The notes beneath the pieces were generated by a model, which worked only from the letters and a program-made list of their open reading frames with translations, searched no databases and had not been told where the DNA came from. From JAFMJV01 sp963800275 (GTDB lineage: Bacteria > Chloroflexota > Limnocylindria > Limnocylindrales > CSP1-4): a stretch of DNA of 64,000 nucleotides. The translations under genes and the position numbers were made by a program. The DNA lies in contig CAWDAI010000001.1 of NCBI GenBank assembly GCA_963800275.1, forward strand, positions 124,001 through 188,000, in the 5' to 3' direction. Below, in pieces: positions 27,384-36,162 of this stretch; the stretch's first letter is position 1, and each line of letters opens with the position of its first letter.

Positions 27384-28168
27384 TGGCGGGAGCGCTGACC
27401 TTTCGGCTCATCGGCCACGGCGTCGCCTACTCGGCCTCACCGGTCATGATGGCGGCCGCCTTCGCGGCGCTGGGGCTGCCCCATCGCTACGTCCTCGCGG
27501 ACGTGCCCGCCGAGGGACTGGGACCGGTCGTGGCGAGCCTGCGCCTGGCTGACGCCGGCGGGGCCAACGTGACCGTGCCCCACAAGGCCGCGGTCGCGCG
27601 CGCGATGGATGTGCTGAGCCCGGCGGCGCGCGAGGCCGATGCGGTCAACACGGTGGTCCGCGAGGGCCCACGGCTCATCGGTCACAACACGGACATGCCC
27701 GCGACCGTGGAGGCCCTCGAACGACTCTGCCCGGCGGGCGTGTCCCACGCGGTCGTGCTCGGTGCGGGTGGCGTGAGCCGGGCGGTGCAGCTGGCCCTGG
27801 CCAAGCTGGGCACCGCGCGCGTGACCATCCTGCGCCGGTCCGACGGCTCGATGGCCGGCCTGGCCGATGCGCTCGCCTCCGCCGACCTGCTCATCAACGC
27901 CACCCCGGTCGGCACCGGCTCCGACGAGTCGCTCGTGCCCGCGGGGCTGCTGCGGCCCGACCTGGCCGTGCTGGACCTGGTCTACCGGCCGAGTCCCACG
28001 CGCCTGGTGCGCCAGGCGCACGCGACCGGCGCGCGGGCCGAATTGGGCGCGGCCATCCTGCTGGGACAAGCCTGGCGCTCGTTGGAGCTGTGGCTGGACC
28101 GACCAGCGCCGGCCGCGGTCATGCGCGCTGCGCTCGAGATCGAGCTGGGAGGACCGGTCGGTGGCTGA
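27383..28168 (+). CDS. aroE: Shikimate dehydrogenase (NADP+)
   Basis: AroE reduces 3-dehydroshikimate to shikimate. The 261-residue protein has the substrate-binding start RLIGHGVAYSASPVMMAAAF, GGANVTVPHKAAVARAMD with the catalytic lysine, DAVNTVV and the IGHNTDMPA motif. The nucleotide-binding glycine motif is VVLGAGGVSRAVQLAL, and the LLINATPVGT turn and the terminal GAAILLGQAWRSLELW follow. I start at the ATG at 27383, whose A is the last base of the aroC TGA; a TTG one codon earlier is possible. It overlaps aroKB by 8 bp. Confidence 0.94.
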   Translation: MAGALTFRLIGHGVAYSASPVMMAAAFAALGLPHRYVLADVPAEGLGPVVASLRLADAGGANVTVPHKAAVARAMDVLSPAAREADAVNTVVREGPRLIGHNTDMPATVEALERLCPAGVSHAVVLGAGGVSRAVQLALAKLGTARVTILRRSDGSMAGLADALASADLLINATPVGTGSDESLVPAGLLRPDLAVLDLVYRPSPTRLVRQAHATGARAELGAAILLGQAWRSLELWLDRPAPAAVMRAALEIELGGPVGG

Positions 28169-29768
28169 CGCGATCGTGCTGGTCGGCCTCTCGGGCTCGG
28201 GCAAGTCCACGGTCGCGGCGCTGGTCGCGTCACGCCTTGGCCGGCCGCTGCTCGACCTCGACGCGGAGATCGCGGCCCGCGAGGGCGCACCCCCGGCCGA
28301 GCTCATCGAGACCCGCGGCGAGGCGGCCTTCCGCGCGCTCGAGGCGGCGGCCGTGGCCCGGGCCTGCGCCGTCGACGGAGCCGTCATCGCCACCGGTGGT
28401 GGGGCGGTGGTCGATCCGCGCAACCGCTGGGCCCTGTGGACCGCCGGCCACGTGACCTGGCTGGACGCGCCGGACCCGGTGCTCCTGGACCGGCTGGCCG
28501 GGCACGACGAGGCGCGGCCCATGCTGGCCGGCGATCGCGCCGAGCGATTGGCCAGCCTGCGCACCCGGCGCGAGCGCTACTACCGCGCGGCTGACAGCCG
28601 AGTCGATGCGGCAGGGACGGTGGCGACGATGGCGCAGGCCGTGATCGAGGCCGCTGCGGCGGGACGGCCGGCCGGCCGCCGACTGTTCGACGCGCAGGTC
28701 CGCCGCGATCACCCCATGGGCCCGCACCTGGCCCGGGTGGTCCTGGGCACCGGGCTCGATGCGACCACCTATGACGGTGTCCTCGCCTCCACCACCACCG
28801 GCACTCCCGTGGTCGTGGCCGACCGACGCGCGGCGAACGCGCTGCCCGAGCTGATGGCAGCGCTCCCGGGTGGGCGCCGGGTCCTCATCGCCTCGGGCGA
28901 GCGCCGCAAGCGGCTGCGCACCGTGGAACGGCTGCTGGAGGACGCCAGCGCCATGGGTGCCGAGCGCGGCGACGCCTGGGTCGGCGTCGGTGGTGGCGTG
29001 ACCACGGACATGGTCGGCACGGCCGCCGCCCTGTACGTGCGTGGCGCGCCCTTCGTGGCCGTGCCCACGACCTGGCTGGGCCTGACCGATGCCGCGATCG
29101 GCGGCAAGGTCGCGGTGGACCTGTCCGCGGCCAAGAACGCCGCGGGTGCCTTCTGGCCACCGGCCGCGATCGTGGGCGACACGACCGCCTTGCGTACCCT
29201 GCCTCGCTCGCGGCGCCTCGACGGCATGGCCGAGACACTCAAGAGCGGGATCATCGGCGACCCGGCCCTGTGGGAGCTGGTGGAGACGCGCGGAGTCGCC
29301 GCCCTGCGCCACGACGGGGCCGATCGCTATGCCCTCATCGACCGCGCCGTAGCCCTCAAGCTGGACGTGGTCGAGCGCGACCCCTTCGAGCGTGGCGAGC
29401 GACGCACGCTCAACCTGGGCCACACCCTCGGCCACGCCCTGGAGATCGAAAGCGGCTATCGCCTGGGGCATGGGCTGGCGGTGGTGCTGGGGCTGCGCGC
29501 CGTGGCCCACATCGCGGCCGGGCGTGGAGCCACCCCCGGCCTGCCGGAGCGGATCGACAGCGTCGTGCGCCAGCTCGGATACGAGCTCACGCGGGAGTTC
29601 GACGCCGCGGCCGTGAAGCGGGCCCTGACCACCGACAAGAAGCGGGTCCGCGGGCGCCAGCGCTGGATCCTGCCCCTGGACATCGGCCGGGTGATCGACG
29701 TCGACGACGTCTCCGAGGCGGAGCTGGATGCCGCCATCGCCCACATCCGGCGGGGGCAGGGACGATGA
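28161..29768 (+). CDS. aroKB: Bifunctional shikimate kinase / 3-dehydroquinate synthase
   Basis: The 535-residue protein fuses two shikimate-pathway enzymes. The N-terminal AroK domain (about 1-165) has the P-loop VLVGLSGSGKSTVAALVA, LLDLDAEIAARE and IATGGGAVVDPRN. The C-terminal AroB domain (about 185-535) has GVGGGVTTDMVGTAAALYVRG, PTTWLGLTDAAIGGK, the AKNAAGAFWPP region, RLDGMAETLKSGIIGD and the metal site LNLGHTLGHALE. The AroB motifs deviate from the common DGVVGDLAGF and LLAQVDSSVGG forms but keep the metal and NAD residues. The GTG at 28161 has GGGAGGACCGG upstream, which settles the start inside the end of aroE. It overlaps aroQ by 4 bp. Confidence 0.92.
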   Translation: MADAIVLVGLSGSGKSTVAALVASRLGRPLLDLDAEIAAREGAPPAELIETRGEAAFRALEAAAVARACAVDGAVIATGGGAVVDPRNRWALWTAGHVTWLDAPDPVLLDRLAGHDEARPMLAGDRAERLASLRTRRERYYRAADSRVDAAGTVATMAQAVIEAAAAGRPAGRRLFDAQVRRDHPMGPHLARVVLGTGLDATTYDGVLASTTTGTPVVVADRRAANALPELMAALPGGRRVLIASGERRKRLRTVERLLEDASAMGAERGDAWVGVGGGVTTDMVGTAAALYVRGAPFVAVPTTWLGLTDAAIGGKVAVDLSAAKNAAGAFWPPAAIVGDTTALRTLPRSRRLDGMAETLKSGIIGDPALWELVETRGVAALRHDGADRYALIDRAVALKLDVVERDPFERGERRTLNLGHTLGHALEIESGYRLGHGLAVVLGLRAVAHIAAGRGATPGLPERIDSVVRQLGYELTREFDAAAVKRALTTDKKRVRGRQRWILPLDIGRVIDVDDVSEAELDAAIAHIRRGQGR

Positions 29769-30205
29769 GGATCCTGCTGCTCAACGGCCCCAACCTGGGA
29801 CGGCTCGGCAAGCGCCAGCCGGAGATCTACGGCACCACCACCCTGGCCGACGTGGAGGCGGCCGCGGCGGTCCACGCCGACTCGCTCGGCCATTCGCTCA
29901 AGGCGTTCCAGTCGAACCACGAGGGCGCCCTCATCGACCGCATCGAGAAGCGCGACTACGACGCCATCGTCCTCAACCCCGGCGCGCTGACGCACTACGC
30001 CTGGTCGCTGCACGACGCCCTGCTCGGCGCCGAGTGCCCGTCAGTGGAGGTCCACATCAGCGACATCAGCGCGCGCGAGCCGTGGCGGCACGTCTCGGTC
30101 ATCGAGCCCGTGGTCAGCCACCGCATCCTCGGGCGCGGCTGGCGCGGGTATCTCGAAGCCATCGACTACCTGCACCAGCATCAGCCATCCGAGGGACCGT
30201 CATGA
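29765..30205 (+). CDS. aroQ: 3-dehydroquinate dehydratase, type II
   Basis: This enzyme dehydrates 3-dehydroquinate to 3-dehydroshikimate. The 146-residue protein is a textbook type II DHQase: ILLLNGPNLGRLGKRQPEIYG with the catalytic Arg and Tyr, FQSNHEGALIDRI, IVLNPGALTHYAWSLHDAL and VEVHISDISAREPWRHVSV with the catalytic His. It has the compact flavodoxin-like fold that assembles as a dodecamer. The ATG overlaps the aroKB stop by 4 bp and its stop overlaps trpE by 4 bp. Confidence 0.96.
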   Translation: MRILLLNGPNLGRLGKRQPEIYGTTTLADVEAAAAVHADSLGHSLKAFQSNHEGALIDRIEKRDYDAIVLNPGALTHYAWSLHDALLGAECPSVEVHISDISAREPWRHVSVIEPVVSHRILGRGWRGYLEAIDYLHQHQPSEGPS

Positions 30206-31650
30206 CCAGCCAGCTTCCCCGACCCGGCCTGGCCGGCGTCGCCGCCGTCGAGATCAGCGCCGACACCATCAGCCCGGTGACCGCCGCGCTGCGCCTGCAC
30301 GAGCAGGATCGCCTGGCCTTCATCCTCGAATTGGTCGAGGGCGGCGCCCGCTACGGGCGCTACTCCATGGTCGGCGTGCGTGGCCGCATCATCTCGCTCG
30401 AGCGTGACCAGGCCGTGGTCCGGGACCACGACTACAGCGAGATCGACCGCTTCCCGGCCACGGACCCGCTCGAGGCCCTGCGGCGGGTGCTGCCGAAGAC
30501 CCCGGCTGATGGGTCGCTGCCGGTCTCGCTGGCCTCGGGCGTGGGCTATTTGTCGTACGAGGCCAGCGCTCGCTTCGAGCCGGTGCTGCCGGTGCCCGAG
30601 GCCGACCCCGTGGGCCTGCCGCTGGCCCTGTTCCACCTGCCTGACGTGCTGATCGTGTTCGACCACCTGGCCCAGACCGCGACCGTCTCCGCCATCGATG
30701 CGCCCGAGGCCGACGACCGCCTCGCGGCCGTCCTGGAGATGCTGGCTCGACCCTCGTCCATCGAGGGCGCCGTGCCGGTCCCGGTCGCGACCACGCGTCC
30801 GGCGCCGCCGGACGCCGACCCCCGCTACGAGGCCGGCGTGGCCCGCCTCGTCGCCGACATCCACGCGGGCGAGATGCTGCAGACGGTGCTGGCGCGGCGC
30901 TTCAGCCTGCCCTGCTCGGTGGGACCGCTGGAGGTCTATCGCTCGCTGCGACGGATCAACCCCTCCCCTCATCTCTTCGCCATCGACCTGGGCCCGAACC
31001 GCTCGGTGCTGGGCGCCTCACCCGAGTTGCTGGTGCGGGTGCGCGATGGCGTGGTGGCGACTCGGCCCATCGCCGGCACCCGTCCGCGCTCGGCCGACCC
31101 AGCCGAGGACCAGGCCCTCGAGCGCGACCTCCTGGAGGACACCAAGGAGCTGGCCGAACACGCCATGCTCGTGGATCTCGCACGCAACGATGTGGGCCGA
31201 GTGGCGATCCCCGGCAGCGTGAGCGTGCCGGCGCTGCACAGCATCGAGCGCTACTCGCACGTGATGCACATCGTGTCGGAGGTGGAGGGCCGGCTGCGCG
31301 AGGACCGTGACGCCTTCGATGCGGTTCGCTCGGTCTTCCCCGCAGGCACGCTCAGCGGCGCTCCCAAGGTGCGCGCCATGCAGGCCATCGCGGATCTGGA
31401 GGAGGAGCAGCGAGGCGCCTACGGCGGCGCCATCGGCTTCTTCGCCCCCGACGACGTGGAGGCCGCCATCACCATCAGGTCCATGGTGCTCAAGGACGGC
31501 ACGGCCTTCGTCCATGCCGGCGCCGGCATCGTGGCCGACTCGGTGCCGGAGCGTGAGTCAGCGGAGGTCGCCGCCAAGGCGGGGGCCATCCTGTCCGCCA
31601 TCGCGGAAGCGGAGGCCATCTACGGCGGACGACAGGAGAACGAGCGATGA
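30202..31650 (+). CDS. trpE: Anthranilate synthase component I
   Basis: TrpE converts chorismate and ammonia to anthranilate, the entry to tryptophan synthesis. The 482-residue protein has the N-terminal regulatory domain, where trpE enzymes bind Trp (LELVEGGARYGRYSMVGV), and a chorismate-binding domain with VARLVADIHAGEMLQTVLARRF, the PIAGTRPRS motif typical of TrpE rather than PabB (which usually has PIKGTRPR), DLARNDVGRV, AGTLSGAPKVRAMQ and a terminal GAGIVADSVPERE. It overlaps aroQ and trpG by 4 bp. Use as PabB cannot be excluded, but the motif and the trpG partner favour TrpE. Confidence 0.92.
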   Translation: MTSQLPRPGLAGVAAVEISADTISPVTAALRLHEQDRLAFILELVEGGARYGRYSMVGVRGRIISLERDQAVVRDHDYSEIDRFPATDPLEALRRVLPKTPADGSLPVSLASGVGYLSYEASARFEPVLPVPEADPVGLPLALFHLPDVLIVFDHLAQTATVSAIDAPEADDRLAAVLEMLARPSSIEGAVPVPVATTRPAPPDADPRYEAGVARLVADIHAGEMLQTVLARRFSLPCSVGPLEVYRSLRRINPSPHLFAIDLGPNRSVLGASPELLVRVRDGVVATRPIAGTRPRSADPAEDQALERDLLEDTKELAEHAMLVDLARNDVGRVAIPGSVSVPALHSIERYSHVMHIVSEVEGRLREDRDAFDAVRSVFPAGTLSGAPKVRAMQAIADLEEEQRGAYGGAIGFFAPDDVEAAITIRSMVLKDGTAFVHAGAGIVADSVPERESAEVAAKAGAILSAIAEAEAIYGGRQENER

Positions 31651-32270
31651 GCGGTGCGGCGACGGAGCTGCCGGGCGCGGGCCTGAGCATCCTGCTGGTC
31701 GACAACTACGACAGCTTCACGTACAACCTGTACCAGTACCTGTGCCAGCTCGGGGCGGAGGTGCGGGTAGCGCGCAACGACGAGATCACCGTCGAGGAGA
31801 TCGAGGGCCTGGCGCTCGACGGCATCGTCATCAGCCCGGGTCCGTCGCGCCCGGAGAACGCCGGCGTCTCGCTGGAGGTGATCCGGCGCTTCGGCCCGGA
31901 GCTGCCCATCCTCGGCGTCTGCCTCGGCCACCAGTCCATCGGCCTGGTCTATGGCGGCGAGGTCATCACCGTCGAGCCGGTGCACGGCAAGAAGTCGGCC
32001 GTGGACCACCGCAGCCAGGGGCTGTTCGAGGGCCTCCCCACGCCCTTGGAGGCGGGCCGCTACCACTCCCTGGCGGTCGCCCGGGAGAGCCTGCCGGACG
32101 TGCTCGAGGTCACGGCCACCAGCTCGGACGGACTGATCATGGGCCTGCGCCATCGCGACTATCGGGTGGAGGGCATCCAGTTCCACCCCGAATCCATCCT
32201 GACCGCTGACGGCATGGCCATGCTCGCGAACTGGCTGCGCTCGCTGCACGTGATCGCCGGCGCGGGGTAA
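31647..32270 (+). CDS. trpG: Anthranilate synthase component II (glutamine amidotransferase)
   Basis: TrpG hydrolyses glutamine and channels ammonia to TrpE. The 207-residue protein has the class I amidotransferase triad: Cys in ILGVCLGHQSIGLVYGG, His and Glu in GIQFHPESIL. The N-terminal LLVDNYDSFTYNLYQYL and VISPGPSRPENAG are the TrpG/PabA hallmarks. A short non-conserved extension of about 12 residues precedes the domain. It ends the operon; trpD, trpC, trpF, trpA and trpB are not in this window. It could also serve 4-amino-4-deoxychorismate synthesis, as amphibolic TrpG/PabA proteins do. Confidence 0.92.
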   Translation: MSGAATELPGAGLSILLVDNYDSFTYNLYQYLCQLGAEVRVARNDEITVEEIEGLALDGIVISPGPSRPENAGVSLEVIRRFGPELPILGVCLGHQSIGLVYGGEVITVEPVHGKKSAVDHRSQGLFEGLPTPLEAGRYHSLAVARESLPDVLEVTATSSDGLIMGLRHRDYRVEGIQFHPESILTADGMAMLANWLRSLHVIAGAG

Positions 32271-32317
32271 CGGCCCCGACCCTGGGACCGCCGGTGCCGC
32301 AGGGAGCGCCGTGGCGG

Positions 32318-32331
32318 CCGCCTTCGGGCGG
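32318..32331 (+). terminator. Possible terminator hairpin between convergent trpG and meaB
   Basis: CCGCC-TTCG-GGCGG forms a 5-bp stem with an extra-stable UUCG tetraloop in the 81-bp gap between the two convergent genes. There is no U-run, so the call rests on position and stability. Confidence 0.35.
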
Positions 32332-32351
32332 GGACCCGAACGACCGCGAGG

Positions 32352-33329
32352 CTAGGCCTCGAGCCGGCTCCACAGGCGGTCGGCGGCGGCATAGGGGTCG
32401 AGCTCGTGCGCCGCGACCTGCTCCATCAGCGCCTCGGCGCCAGCACGCTCGCCGCCCGACCAGAGCGTGCCGCGGATCCGGTCGGCGAGGATGCCCTCGA
32501 CCTGCGCACGCGCCCGGGCCAGGCGGGCGGCAGGGGGACCGTTCGCGTCTGCCTGGGATCGGTGGATACGGTCGAGGGCGGCCAGCAGCTCGGGTACGCC
32601 GGCCGCGGTCAGGCCGGAGGCGAGCAGCACCGCAGGGTGCTTGGGGCGCGGGCGGCCCTTGGATGGGACCTCCTCGCCGAGGGTGAGCATGGCGCGCAGC
32701 TGCATGGCCGTGCGGTCCGCGCCGGGCCGGTCGGACTTGTTCACCACGACCAGGTCGGCAACCTCCAGCAGGCCCGCCTTGAGGGCCTGGACCTCGTCGC
32801 CCATCTCGGGCGCCTGGACGACGACGGTGGTGTCCGCGATCGACGCTACCTCGACCTCGCTCTGGCCGGTCCCGACGGTCTCGATGAAGACGAGCTCGAA
32901 GCCACAGGCCGCGAGCACGGCGGCTGATTCGGCAGTGGTCCCGGCCAGCCCCCCGAGGTGGCCGCGGGAGGCCATGGAGCGGATGAAGACGTCGCGGTCG
33001 GCGGCATGACCCTGCATGCGGATGCGATCACCCAGGATGGCGCCGCCGGTGATGGGACTGGACGGATCGATGGCCAGGACCGCCACGCTCCGGCCGGCCG
33101 CCCGAGCCACGCTGACGAGCGCGGCCACCAGCGTGGACTTGCCGCCACCCGGTGGCCCGGTGACGCCGATCAGGTGTGCGCCGGCCGCGGCCGGGTAGAG
33201 CGTGCGAAGCGCCTCCTCGGCGACCGGCGACCGGGACTCCACCGCGGTGAGCAGGCGGGCCAGCGCGCGGCGCGACCCGGCCTGCGCCTCCTGCGCCAGC
33301 TGCGTCCCGCTCGGCGCGGGCGCATCCAT
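32352..33329 (-). CDS. meaB: Methylmalonyl-CoA mutase-associated GTPase MeaB (ArgK family)
   Basis: MeaB is a G3E GTPase that gates cofactor loading and protects adenosylcobalamin-dependent methylmalonyl-CoA mutase. The 325-residue protein has the P-loop GVTGPPGGGKSTLVAAL, IDPSSPITGGAILGDRIRMQ, FIRSMASRGHLGGLAG, FIETVGTGQSEVEVA and the NKSD guanine-specificity motif, all in family order. A helical N-terminal arm and C-terminal dimerisation arm flank the GTPase. Its ATG overlaps the stop of the B12-binding subunit gene by one base, so the two are coupled. Confidence 0.92.
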   Translation of the reverse strand: MDAPAPSGTQLAQEAQAGSRRALARLLTAVESRSPVAEEALRTLYPAAAGAHLIGVTGPPGGGKSTLVAALVSVARAAGRSVAVLAIDPSSPITGGAILGDRIRMQGHAADRDVFIRSMASRGHLGGLAGTTAESAAVLAACGFELVFIETVGTGQSEVEVASIADTTVVVQAPEMGDEVQALKAGLLEVADLVVVNKSDRPGADRTAMQLRAMLTLGEEVPSKGRPRPKHPAVLLASGLTAAGVPELLAALDRIHRSQADANGPPAARLARARAQVEGILADRIRGTLWSGGERAGAEALMEQVAAHELDPYAAADRLWSRLEA

Positions 33330-33733
33330 CAGCTGCGGGGCTGCGCGTGCTCGCGCATGAAGGCGGCGATCTCGCCGATGGGGGTGCCGGGACCGAAGAC
33401 CTCCGCGACGCCGGCTTCCTTGAGGGCTGGTACGTCGTCGGCGGGGATGATGCCGCCGGCGGTCACAAGCACGTCGCCCATGTCCTCTGCCCGCAGCAGC
33501 TCGCAGATGCGCGGCAACAGCGTGAGGTGCGCACCGGAGAGGATGGACAGGCCGACCACGTCGACGTCCTCCTGCAGCGCAGCGGTCGCGACCATCTCCG
33601 GAGTCTGGCGCAGGCCGGTGTAGACGACCTCGAACCCTTCGTCACGCAGGCCGCGTGCGAGCACCTTGGCTCCGCGATCATGGCCATCGAGACCGGGCTT
33701 GGCGATGAGCACCTTCAGGGGACGGTCCGTCAT
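33329..33733 (-). CDS. Methylmalonyl-CoA mutase small, cobalamin-binding subunit
   Basis: The 134-residue protein is a stand-alone B12-binding domain: KPGLDGHDRGAKVLARGLRD contains the DxHxxG motif whose His ligates cobalt, followed by VVGLSILSGAH and VTAGGIIPADDVPAL. It matches the C-terminal domain of methylmalonyl-CoA mutase, which in archaea and some bacteria is a separate polypeptide; the large catalytic subunit is not in this window. The ATG at 33733 is chosen because the domain starts here and TACGAT lies 7 nt upstream. It is cotranscribed with meaB. Related 2-hydroxyisobutyryl- or ethylmalonyl-type mutases cannot be excluded. Confidence 0.85.
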   Translation of the reverse strand: MTDRPLKVLIAKPGLDGHDRGAKVLARGLRDEGFEVVYTGLRQTPEMVATAALQEDVDVVGLSILSGAHLTLLPRICELLRAEDMGDVLVTAGGIIPADDVPALKEAGVAEVFGPGTPIGEIAAFMREHAQPRS

Positions 33734-33740
33734 GGGCACG

Positions 33741-33746
33741 ATCGTA
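33741..33746 (-). promoter_or_regulatory. Putative -10 element, leaderless mutase-subunit start
   Basis: TACGAT on the minus strand is followed by 7 nt and the ATG at 33733, with no Shine-Dalgarno sequence. Confidence 0.5.
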
Positions 33747-33776
33747 GCGTGCCGACCGGCCGATCGGCTGGGGAGT

Positions 33777-35557
33777 TCACGCGTCACTCACCTCCGCCTC
33801 CGCCGACGGCTCGGGTGCCGGTGTCGCCGCGGCCGCTTCGGCAGCCGCTTCCTCGGCGGCCTGCGCCCGGCGCTCCAGTCCCGCCCCATAGTCGATGAAC
33901 GAGGCCCGGATGTCCCCGCAGCCGTGGGCCTCCAGGTAGTCGGCCAGCGGGCCCAGGCCGGCAGCGACGCCGTGGAAGAGCCCGAGCGACAGGCTCAGCT
34001 CGTCGCCATGGAGCCCGGCATAGGTGCGGGCCTCACCCATGATCCACGGCACCGGCGCGTTGTGCGCCCCGAAGCGGGACGCCGCGAACTGCCCGGAGGC
34101 GACGTTCACGGGCCGTGTCTCCCGGCCGGCCCGGACCTCCAGGGCGGCGCGGCGCGAGAAGTCAGCCGCCGACTCGGCCACCACATCCTCGTCGAGGTAG
34201 TCGGCCAGCGGCTCGAGATTGGGCCGGCCAGAGATGACCCAGCTCTCGATGTAGGCGCGCAGCTCTTCGAAGGCCTCGCTGGCCGAGGTCGAACCCGAAT
34301 CACCGGCATCTCGCATGGCCTGGGCCAGTGCCTGGAAGCCCGGGTCGGCCGGCAGCGTGGCCAGGACCTGCTCGGCGAGCGTATCGAGCAGCCGCAGCGT
34401 CCGCCGTGCCTTGCGCTGCTCGGGTGTGATCCCCGGCGCGAGCCAGACCGGCTGCATGTCGTAGATCTCGGCGTTGTCCGCGAGGTCCTGCTGGAGCCTC
34501 AGCAGCTCCGACTCGTCACCGCGGCAGACCATGTCGAAAGCCACGTACTTGTCCGCCGACGAGGTCTCCTCCACGATGAGCTGGTCGGACATGGACGTGA
34601 GCGCCAGGGCCAGCGGTGACCCATAACGCGGGGCGAAGTCGACCGCCGGGCCTGGATCGAGCTCTTCGCGGTAGGTCAGCTCGCTGACCACCAGCCAGCG
34701 ATCGATCACGTCGACGAAGGGCGTGGTCGCGGCGGCCGAGCCGAGCCAGTCGAAGCCGAGCCCGCCCGGAGCGTCATGGGTCTCCAGCCAGGCAGCCTCC
34801 GCGGCCGGGTCGCCGAGGGCCGCCGCCAGTGCGGTGCCGACCGCCAGCGCATCCTCATGGGAGCCGAGCTGAGCCAACAGCGAGACCCGCCCCTGGCCGG
34901 GGTCGACGGCGCTCGCCTCGGGCGCATCTGACGTGAAGCGCAGCGATGGGTCGAGGCGGAGCGTCGGCCGCCCGTTCCACCACCACGGTCCACCGACGGC
35001 CTCAGGCACCACAGGCAGGCCGGTCGCCGGGTCGATGGCGTAGCCGAGGACCTCTGCCGGGAAGCTGGGCCGAGTGGTGGGTTCGAGCACTGGCCTGGGC
35101 GCAGGCGTGGTCGCGGGTGGAGGGATGGGTCCGGGCGTCGGGATCGGGGCGGCGGTTGCCACCGCGTCCGGGCTCGGTCCGGGGTCGGCGCCGGGGTCGG
35201 GCTGGCGGTCGGTGTCGGCGTCGGTGTGGGCGTCGGGATCGGGGCCGCGGTTGCCACCGCGTCCAGGCTCGGTCCCGGGGTCGGCGCCGGGATCGGGCTG
35301 GCGGTCGGTGTCGGCGTCGGTGTCGGCGTCGGGCTGGGGCTCGGGGTCGGGCTGGGGCTCGCGCTGGGAATCGGTGTCGGTGTCGGGGTCGGGGTGTCGC
35401 TCGGCGTCGGGCTGGGCGCGACCGTCACCGCAGGGGACGCGACCGACGGCTCTGCCTCCGTGCCGCAGGCGCTCGCGACCAGGGTCACGGCACACGCCGC
35501 AGCCAGGAGCGAAGCCAGCCTCCCGTGCGGTCGCCGGGGGCGGGACGGGTCAGGCAT
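33777..35557 (-). pseudogene. Lipoprotein with Pro/Thr repeat linker, interrupted by a -1 frameshift
   Basis: From the ATG at 35557 the product starts MPDPSRPRRPHGRLASLLAA and continues to a lipobox VASAC, so it is an exported lipoprotein. A linker of Pro-Thr-Pro-Ser repeats follows, containing two copies of DAVATAAPIPTP. At about 35179-35181 the frame breaks: the sister repeat has GGTCCCGGGG (plus strand), here GGTCCGGGG, one C fewer. The large C-terminal domain continues in another frame from LEPTTRPSFPAEVLGYAIDP to the end, about 400 residues of soluble, acidic sequence I do not recognise (GFDWLGSAAATTPFVDVIDRW read in parts). It is the last gene after tatA-like and folE. Confidence 0.72.
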
Positions 35558-35586
35558 CACCGCGTGGTCCCTCTGCTGTCTCCGTA

Positions 35587-36162
35587 TCAGGATGCCCCCG
35601 CCGGCGGGCGGGCGAGGTGGCTGAAGAACTCGGCGCGCGTCTTGTCGCTTCTGCGGAAGAGCCCCAGGACCGCCGAGGTGGTCATGACCATGCCCGGCTT
35701 CTGCACGCCACGCATGCTGGCACACAAGTGGGTGGCCTCCACGACCACGCCCACGCCCCTGGGCGCAAGGTGCTCCATCAGGAAGTCGGCGATCTGCTGG
35801 GTCAGCCGCTCCTGCAGCTGGAAACGACGGGCGTACATGTCCACCACGCGCGGGATCTTGGACAGGCCCAGGACTCGGTCGTGCGGGATGTAGGCGACTG
35901 CGGCGATGCCGGCGAACGGCAGCAGGTGGTGCTCGCAGAGGGAGTGGAAGGGGATGTCCTTGACCACCACCATCTCCGAATAGTCGACCTCGAAGACGGC
36001 GTCGTTGAGCACGTCCTCTGGGCGCAAGTGGTAGCCCGCGGTCAGCTCGTCGTACATGCGCGAGACGCGGTTCGGGGTGCCGACCAGTCCAGACCGCTCG
36101 GGGTCCTCGCCGACGGCGGTCAGGATCTCCCGGACCGCGGCCTCGATACGGGGGTCGCTCAC
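35587..36162 (-). CDS. folE: GTP cyclohydrolase I
   Basis: FolE opens the imidazole ring of GTP to give dihydroneopterin triphosphate, the first step of tetrahydrofolate synthesis. The 191-residue protein has the zinc and catalytic motifs: IPFHSLCEHHLLPFAG with Cys and His ligands, PHDRVLGLSKIPRVV, RRFQLQERLTQQIAD and CASMRGVQKPGMVMTTSAVLG with the third ligand. Length and order are normal for the type IA enzyme. The ATG overlaps the small TatA-like gene by 4 bp. Confidence 0.95.
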   Translation of the reverse strand: MSDPRIEAAVREILTAVGEDPERSGLVGTPNRVSRMYDELTAGYHLRPEDVLNDAVFEVDYSEMVVVKDIPFHSLCEHHLLPFAGIAAVAYIPHDRVLGLSKIPRVVDMYARRFQLQERLTQQIADFLMEHLAPRGVGVVVEATHLCASMRGVQKPGMVMTTSAVLGLFRRSDKTRAEFFSHLARPPAGAS

